Below are positions 58,019 to 64,000 of a stretch of 64,000 nucleotides of DNA, piece by piece (position 1 is the first letter of the stretch; each line of letters begins with the position of its first letter). The stretch spans positions 4,754,106 through 4,818,105 of the forward strand of contig NC_048543.1 of the NCBI RefSeq assembly GCF_902806685.2, in the 5' to 3' direction. The DNA is from Maniola hyperantus (taxonomy: Eukaryota; Arthropoda; Insecta; Lepidoptera; Nymphalidae). A program made the translations under genes and the position numbers. The notes under the pieces are model-generated. The model made no database searches. It had not been told where the DNA came from and saw nothing but the letters and a program-made list of their open reading frames with translations.

Positions 58019-58144
58019 GCCGCACTCAGAGTTGCTAATCGTTACTTAAGATTGAGTTAAAACGAGACAGATTTATGTGAGATACATAGCTCTGTCTCGT
58101 TTAACTCAATCTTAAGTAACGAATAAGCGACTCTGAGTAGGGCT
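58019..58144. mobile_element. Foldback MITE M4, best-preserved copy
   Basis: GCCGCACTCAGAGTTGCTAA and its mirror AAGCGACTCTGAGTAGGGCT. TTGAGTTAAAACGAGACAGA is mirrored by TCTGTCTCGTTTAACTCAA. Nearly a perfect hairpin of about 126 bp. Confidence 0.7.
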
Positions 58145-58351
58145 ATTAGAAATCTTGTAATCTCTTAGCATTTCTATCGATACAATATTGTCATTCCTCT
58201 ATATACTACTTATTGACAACTTTTTTACTCTTTGTAACCGAATTCAGCCCCTTAGCACCGAATTTGTGGTCATATGGTATTACATATTATCGCTATGCTG
58301 TTATTACTTATTTGCTGAATTTGTTAACTTAAAAAAAATCCATATTAATAT

Positions 58352-58790
58352 CCATACTAATATTATAAATGCGAAAGTGTGTCTGTCTGTCTGTAAAACA
58401 CAGCCAATGAAAACTTTATGACAAATTTCAGTGCTAAGGTCAGTGAAATATGCTGTAAAATGATTATTTATCAACATTGCTCAGGATTCAAATGATTTGT
58501 GATTGAAGCAAACAGCTTCCACTGTTGGACATAGGTCTTCCAGAAAGCGCGCCAACACACACGGTTTCCTCATCCATCCACTTCCCGCTATACTTTCTTA
58601 AGGTCGTAAATTCAGCGGGCTGGTGGAGGTTGTCCCACACTGCGCCTGTTGGTACGCGGTCTCCAATCCAAACCACATATTTTATCCTCACGATTATCAG
58701 TTCTGAGACAGATATGCCCATTTTGGCAGTGGGCAGGCCATGTCTGGTTCAGCTTGCATCACACACACAAACACAGACAACGAGTTACGT
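58352..58790. repeat. Lep1 head fragment, then minus-strand LINE tail relative
   Basis: 58352-58395 is a Lep1 5' fragment (CCATACTAATATTATAAATG). 58509-58755 on the minus strand is a LINE 3' region of the same broad type as 3895-4225, with GTCCAACAGTGGAAGCTG near the tail. Frames are broken. Confidence 0.5.
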
Positions 58791-59019
58791 TGTGTGTGTT
58801 TGCGATTTATATATGATTTTTATTTTACGTGCCTGGATAATCTTGTTTAATCATAGATAAAGCATGACAGTCCCTGGTGTAAAAAACTCATCTACCAAAT
58901 AACATATCTAGCCTATAGCATTACCAAGAATATAATTAATTAAAATCAAAATTTTCGTCGTGATTTTAAGTTACACACACATAACGCTACGTGTAAAAGT
59001 GAAAGAGTAAATAAATATA

Positions 59020-59255
59020 CGGAACCCGGCACGAAATGTTGTAAATTTAGAAAGAGATAGCGGTTTCGTAGAACGTTGTATCTGTCGTTGAGACCGACAA
59101 AACGTCACATAGGTATGAGTGACAGAGACAACGCTCTACGAAGTCGAAATGTCATTCTAAAGGCCGATGTACATTCCTTTCGAGTTTCGGCCGCTACCTT
59201 TATAAAGAGATTCTTTCTAAAGGTCGATGTACAATATTTCATGGCGGCTACTGTA
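59020..59255. mobile_element. Foldback MITE M1, rearranged copy
   Basis: Contains GAGATAGCGGTTTCGTAGAA, GACAAAACGTCACATAGGTA and TCATTCTAAAGGCCGATGTA. TTCTAAAGG(C/T)CGATGTACA then occurs twice (59154 and 59215), indicating a partial duplication of the right arm before the terminal GGCGGCTACTGTA. Confidence 0.6.
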
Positions 59256-60208
59256 CAAATAGTGAATTTGTTAATTTTTTAACTATTCAGACAAGAATAC
59301 TACTTACCACTGAGAGAATCTCACGTTTTTACCCGACTACAGCGAAGCCCAAAGGAGGGTTAAGTGTTTTTAACGTGCAGTTAGCTATACCTACCACGCT
59401 CGATAATTTAAATTCGAAATAATATTTATTATTGTACTTATATTATAACACTGGTGATTTTTTTTCAAATATTTCAACCATTTTTTTCTTTAATTTATTT
59501 CTAAACTAGTAAGTTAATTGTTATAATTATTATAATCGTTTTATTCCAGGGACTAAGACATTAAACTCTCTTCCACGGTAGATATATCCGGTACATGCAC
59601 AACCAATTGATTGCATTTATTTTTATCATTTTAACATATAATTTTGTTTATTAATAGGTAATTCGTAGGTACACAATTCCAATACAATAAGTAATAAGTA
59701 TTTTTTATAATATTTTTAAAATGAAGCAATAAAAATAACATAAAACTTAACTAGTAAAAAGAAGTCCAATTAATTATTCTAAAAGTTTTCTTATAATTCT
59801 TGCATGGTAAGCCTATTCTACAGTAAAACAATACGCACATTCATTTTCTGACCGCGAGTTTATATGACACTGCCTCAATTTATCAGTCACTGTAAAAACC
59901 GACGATTATTTATTAAGTCTGTTTTACGCCGCAGCAACAACATGCGTCAATGCGGCGAGCAGCATGCGGCAGTCTTATGCCGACAAAACATCGAAATATT
60001 ACGTTACAATAGGATACTGCTACATAAAAACAAAACATAGCCTACATTTTAGTTTTGTTGTACGCCCTGTGGCACGCCGCAATGTCGCAATGTATATCTC
60101 TGGCGTAAATGAACCTTAAAAGATTATTTATTGAAAGTATATGCAATTATAATATTAATAGACTCCAAATATACTTCCTGTAATGTTTTATACAATAACC
60201 ACACTATG
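59256..60208. other. No gene recognised
   Basis: AT-rich sequence with no convincing exon. 59925-60110 is slightly GC-richer (GCCGCAGCAACAACATGCGT) with no assignable origin. Confidence 0.35.
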
Positions 60209-60210
60209 TA

Positions 60211-60476
60211 AAGGTGGGTCTACGCTAGGCGAACCGAGCACGAGCCGAACACAATTCGTGTAGTGTGGACCGACTTACAAGCCTCGAACGTTGGTTCTCG
60301 GCTGCGTTCCGCCTGTTGTCGGTTTTTTGACGAACACAAAGGGATTTGCTTCGCGCTCGCAGTGATCGAGGACAGTGATCGTTGTAGGTTCGTTGTACGT
60401 CCACACTTAACGCCGCGAACGACGAAGCCGAGAACGGCTCAGCTCGTGCTCGGTTTGTCTAGCGTAGACCCACCTT
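60211..60476. mobile_element. Foldback element with TA duplication (AAGGTGGGTCTACGCTAG)
   Basis: AAGGTGGGTCTACGCTAGGC at left and TCTAGCGTAGACCCACCTT at right, flanked by TA (60209-60210, 60477-60478). Arms extend about 38 bp through GAACCGAGCACGAGC and GCTCGTGCTCGG. The 94-codon open frame over it is an accident of its GC-rich composition. Confidence 0.7.
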
Positions 60477-60693
60477 TAATGCTAGATTCATTTTTGACCG
60501 GATTTCAAAAATTAATTTCAACTTTTGAAATTTCATATTACTTATAAAGAATAAGACTTGTTTCGTTAAAAAAAATTACTGAATTACTAACTAGCTTACA
60601 TTTAGCTGATAGATAAAATTGACATTGTTGCTAATTCTGTTGTACACAATCTATTATCTAAATTAAATTGAACCTATCCTAACTTTTTATAAA

Positions 60694-60898
60694 AAACCGG
60701 CCAAGTGCGAGACAGAGTCGCCCATCGAAGATTCCGTGGCTTGGAAAGAAACATTTAAATAATTAATTAATTGTTTGAATTGATCTACCGTCTCAAAAAC
60801 GAATAAATCCCTATTATTTAGGACCTCAAAACAACAGACCGACTAAGTCGCACCGTGTATGAGGGTTCCTTTTTATCATTTTGGTACGGAACCCTGAA
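60694..60898 (+). repeat. M2 family repeat, diverged
   Basis: AACCGGCCAAGTGCGAGACA at left and TGGTACGGAACCCTGAAAAG at right. The centre differs from other copies. Confidence 0.5.
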
Positions 60899-60984
60899 AA
60901 GGCTATCATTATGTACTTGTAAACCCGTTCTATTCACAACGTTACGCATTATTTTTCCTTTGACCTTTCAATCTAGTTTAGTAT

Positions 60985-61225
60985 ACAGGCTGTAACCAGA
61001 ACGCTGGCAAAAACGAAGACAGGTGTTAGTATTGATTAAATGAGTAAAAAAGCGATTTTTTGTTTAAAAAATATCCTATAATTACAAAAGTTTACCATAT
61101 ATTGCAAACACATATCGTGAACATAAGAATTAAAAAATATAGATTTTTTTAAATATTTTTTCGCGTTTTTTTTTTCACTACTACCATCTGTCATCATTTT
61201 TGCTAGCGTTCTGGTTACACCCTGT
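60985..61225. mobile_element. Foldback MITE, ACAGGCTGTAACCAGAACGC termini
   Basis: ACAGGCTGTAACCAGAACGC and GCGTTCTGGTTACACCCTGT mirror each other, continuing GGCAAAAA/TTTTTGCTA. About 241 bp, AT-rich centre, non-coding. Confidence 0.7.
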
Positions 61226-61916
61226 GTTATTATTAGTGTATAATTATGCCTATTAGTTACACATCGCTATTCCATCGCGACGCTTTTTTGCCGAACAGTG
61301 CAACACTTGGCCACACGAGTAGATATATCTACTCGTGTGACTTGGCTGTAAACTTTGCCTCTTGTGTTTCATCTGAACATTCATTTAAATCACGTTCTCT
61401 CGTGTGTTTTATAATTTAGCTCACGAAATGAAAAAACAAATGCATAGCTTACTATTATACTTTGTTTACCTTTTATACAGTTTATACTCAAAAAATAATT
61501 AATTAATTATAAATACATTACTTGAACTGGGGACGCTCAGTAACTTAGGCAAAGTTAAATGAAACTATGATAATATCATTGTGATAAGTTTGTATGTCAT
61601 TGCCATACAATTTGATCTGAAGCAAGAAATAATCGTGTGATGTAGGTAGTAGGTAGTGTAATTACCTAATTGTTTATTTTCCGTCTTGAAAATGTACTGA
61701 TTTATAATGCATAATATTTTTATTATTTTATTATTTTTGTATTAAGTGTATTTACATAAATATACATATTTTTATTTAGCTAATTATTGTGTTATTGTTT
61801 TGATGTGATCTATTGGTATGTGTGATATCATCGATATTTAGATCTGTCATTAATCATTAAAACAACGAAGAAAGTTTTGCTGTTTTTCTTAATACCTGAG
61901 CACTGAAACTTTAAGG

Positions 61917-62232
61917 GTAGGCGCGCACGAGCAGTTAAAAAACCCACTGGTCAAATTGCCGCCTCGATTTATCATACAAAAGGTATCACCTAGGTATGTA
62001 CAGTATGCGGCAGAAAATAATGTACATTTAGAAGGAGATAGCGGATTTGTAGAGCATTGTCTCTGTCGTTGAGAGCATCGTCTCTGTCGTTGAGACCGAC
62101 AAAACGTCATATAGATAGGTATATACATATACCTAGGTGAGTGCACAAACGGCAATTTTGTATGATGATGATATTGCCATGTGATGAATCGAGCCGGCTG
62201 TTTGAACCACTGGTCATTTAACCGCCCGTGCT
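61917..62232. mobile_element. Foldback MITE M7 interrupted by a truncated M1
   Basis: The outer element runs from GGCGCGCACGAGCAGTTAAA to ACTGGTCATTTAACCGCCCG. The inner M1 piece, about 61999-62115, starts TACAGTATGCGGCAGAAAAT and lacks its right arm. It contains GAGCATTGTCTCTGTCGTTGA with a partial tandem repeat of that phrase. Confidence 0.6.
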
Positions 62233-64000
62233 CTGAAATTTACAGATACTAAAGCGTATTTTGACGAGTTAAAACGAGATTGATATTTTATTGAGATAAT
62301 TATATCTGTATCGTTTCAACTTTGTCTGAGCAAAGTCAAGGTCATGTTCTCAGTTGTATACCTACGCAGTACGCTACTGTTGTAGTCTCGTCATAGGTGT
62401 GCCTGGATCGTGGAAGGCGACCCCAGCGCGGCTGACGTCGTCTGCATCTGGAGTGCAAGCCAGCTGCAAAATATATTCATACGTCTATTTGAAGTTCGGG
62501 TCACAAAATGTCGATTAACGTGCAATTATCTGCTGTGACAGTTGCTACTCCAAAAAAGTTTCTTTTTTTGCATATAATTTAAAAAATATTTATACTTATG
62601 TAGGTATATTATGGCCCAAGCTACTTATGAAACTTGCCTACCTCCGTTGATCTTTTAACTAGATTTTATTCATTTGGTCCATACAACTAACATTTAAAAA
62701 TTCGTACCTTTAACAATAAGTATTTCAGGTACCTATGCCTATTGCCTAACAATAATTTTGCGTTTCGATATCGTTCTACGCCTTCGATTACTTACCTGCC
62801 TACCTGGTAGGTAGATACCTGGTAGGTACATTTTACGAATACGCTTCGCTCCCCGGATGCACAGCCGTTCGAGGGCCAAGCGATGTAGCACGGCGCTCGC
62901 TCAAGTGCTCTTCTATAAAACACTCGAATGATATTCACAAGTCCATAGCCTATCCGTGTCAATGTCACCCACTGCACCCTACACCGAACCCATACATGCC
63001 ATTTTGCAGTGGCCGGCAAGATTCAATCTTGTGTATTGTCTTTGTTGCTTTAGAATTTGATAAGGCATAATAATCTTCAACCTAGTTGCCCCCAAGAAGA
63101 TTGAATATTGCATAGGACACACCTGCAAAATCTTAAGACACATTGGTAAGATTTTAAAGATACATAGGTACCTACTAGTAATACAAAATTTATCTTAGGT
63201 ACTCTAGCTACTCGTAATTGTATAGGTAAGAACTGGACTGGTAATGCCCTCTACTAATAGTTAATACTTAGGTAGGTACATATGTACCTACTTAATTATT
63301 TCTACAGTCGCAATCCCATTTTTGAAAAAGTATCTAACTAGGTAAGTACTTACGTAGTTTTTGAGTTTTCGCCAAAAACGTGGGAACTTTCAGAAACTGA
63401 TGTTACTAAAAAGAATGTCAGTGTGCCTAATAAATTATGCACCCATAGGTACTAAATTATTTCCTAAATCTTAGCACAATAATTTATTTAGCCATTGAAA
63501 TGCTTCACGAAACCTCTATCGCAGGGCGCCGCAGCCTCTCATGATCGGTAAAGTTGGCTTTCAATTAATCGTAGGTAGGAGCCTAGTTTGGTTCCTGCGC
63601 TCCGCCGAATTCATTTGGAGCCTATAAATTTCCTTTATGTCGAATGCCAATGCCATTAAATGATTCGTCCACGTCTGTAGCGGACGCTTCGTATCTCACT
63701 GCTAGGAATTCAATGAAATTCCGAATTCACTGTCCCTAGGTATCTATCTACTTAAAGTTAGTTTAGTACCTACCTAGGTATAGTCCGCGACAGGTCGGGA
63801 TGGCTATCGGGGTATGAGGCGGGGGACGCCCCGCTCACCCGCTCACCCGCTAAATTTTTGTCAAGAATGTCAATTTTCAAAATATTCAAGTAGGTTTAGC
63901 TATATTACGTTTGTAGAGATCTACTTAACATGCTACCTACCTTCGTATCGTAGTTACTTTGCAATTTACCGCTCGACTGGGTGCAAGTTAGCCAGTCATA
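62233..64000. other. No gene recognised; truncated M3 MITE near the end
   Basis: 63780-63852 is the left half of an M3 copy (TAGTCCGCGACAGGTCGGGA), ending in GCTCACCCGCTCACCCGC. The remainder is AT-rich with many TAGGTA/TACCTA phrases, common across the window. No host exon was found. Confidence 0.4.

Noticed and set aside
60263..60547. 94-codon open frame
   Set aside because: Lies almost wholly within the foldback element at 60211-60476.
1..64000. CRISPR arrays, operons, bacterial ribosome-binding sites
   Set aside because: The window is eukaryotic with spliced genes; the direct repeats present are simple repeats or transposon copies.

Overview
This window looks like a stretch of lepidopteran (moth or butterfly) nuclear genome. 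It is AT-rich, and its genes have short exons separated by introns packed with repeats. The repeats are characteristic of Lepidoptera: Lep1-like non-autonomous Helitrons (5' TC, 3' CTAG, with a GTCTGTCTGTCTG tract near the head), tRNA-derived SINEs and RTE-type LINE tails ending in (GATGAT)n, and many foldback MITE families. No prokaryotic, organellar or CRISPR-like signals are visible. Exon models were built by hand from splice sites, reading frame and remembered family sequence features; no search was run.

Layout. Positions 1-16.3 kb hold no host gene I can support, only nested transposon remnants. HYLS1 (centriole/cilium protein, 4 exons, 16297-18878, +) is followed in convergent orientation by mRpL4 (mitoribosomal uL4m, 2 exons, 21590-19896, -). 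A SINE interrupted by a head-to-tail tandem pair of Helitron-like elements lies at 23.2-25.0 kb. Then come aminoacylase-1 (ACY1, 9 exons, 25477-31868, +), a ZAD-C2H2 zinc-finger gene (9 exons, 35375-41035, +), NDUFC2/ND-B14.5B (complex I accessory subunit, 3 exons, 42432-41891, -) and an alpha/beta-type syntrophin (8 exons, 43968-51010, +). From 51.0 to 64.0 kb only mobile DNA is recognisable, including a Tc1-like element (55476-57118) with long terminal inverted repeats, flanking TA dinucleotides and an uninterrupted 348-aa DD34E transposase.

The six host genes are unrelated housekeeping or structural genes and do not form a pathway. Two genes (ZAD-C2H2 and syntrophin) each need one GC-AG intron. 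The syntrophin middle exons are extremely GC-rich against an AT-rich background.

The most interesting items are in the mobile fraction. First, a 1242-bp P-superfamily-like element with 18-bp TIRs and an 8-bp TSD carries a truncated THAP reading frame and sits inside a hairpin-headed retroposon in a ZAD-gene intron. Second, that hairpin-headed retroposon family itself is odd. Third, there is the Helitron tandem dimer. Fourth, a Helitron abuts the stop codon of mRpL4, so its 3' UTR is probably transposon-derived. Fifth, several MITE families recur many times within 64 kb.
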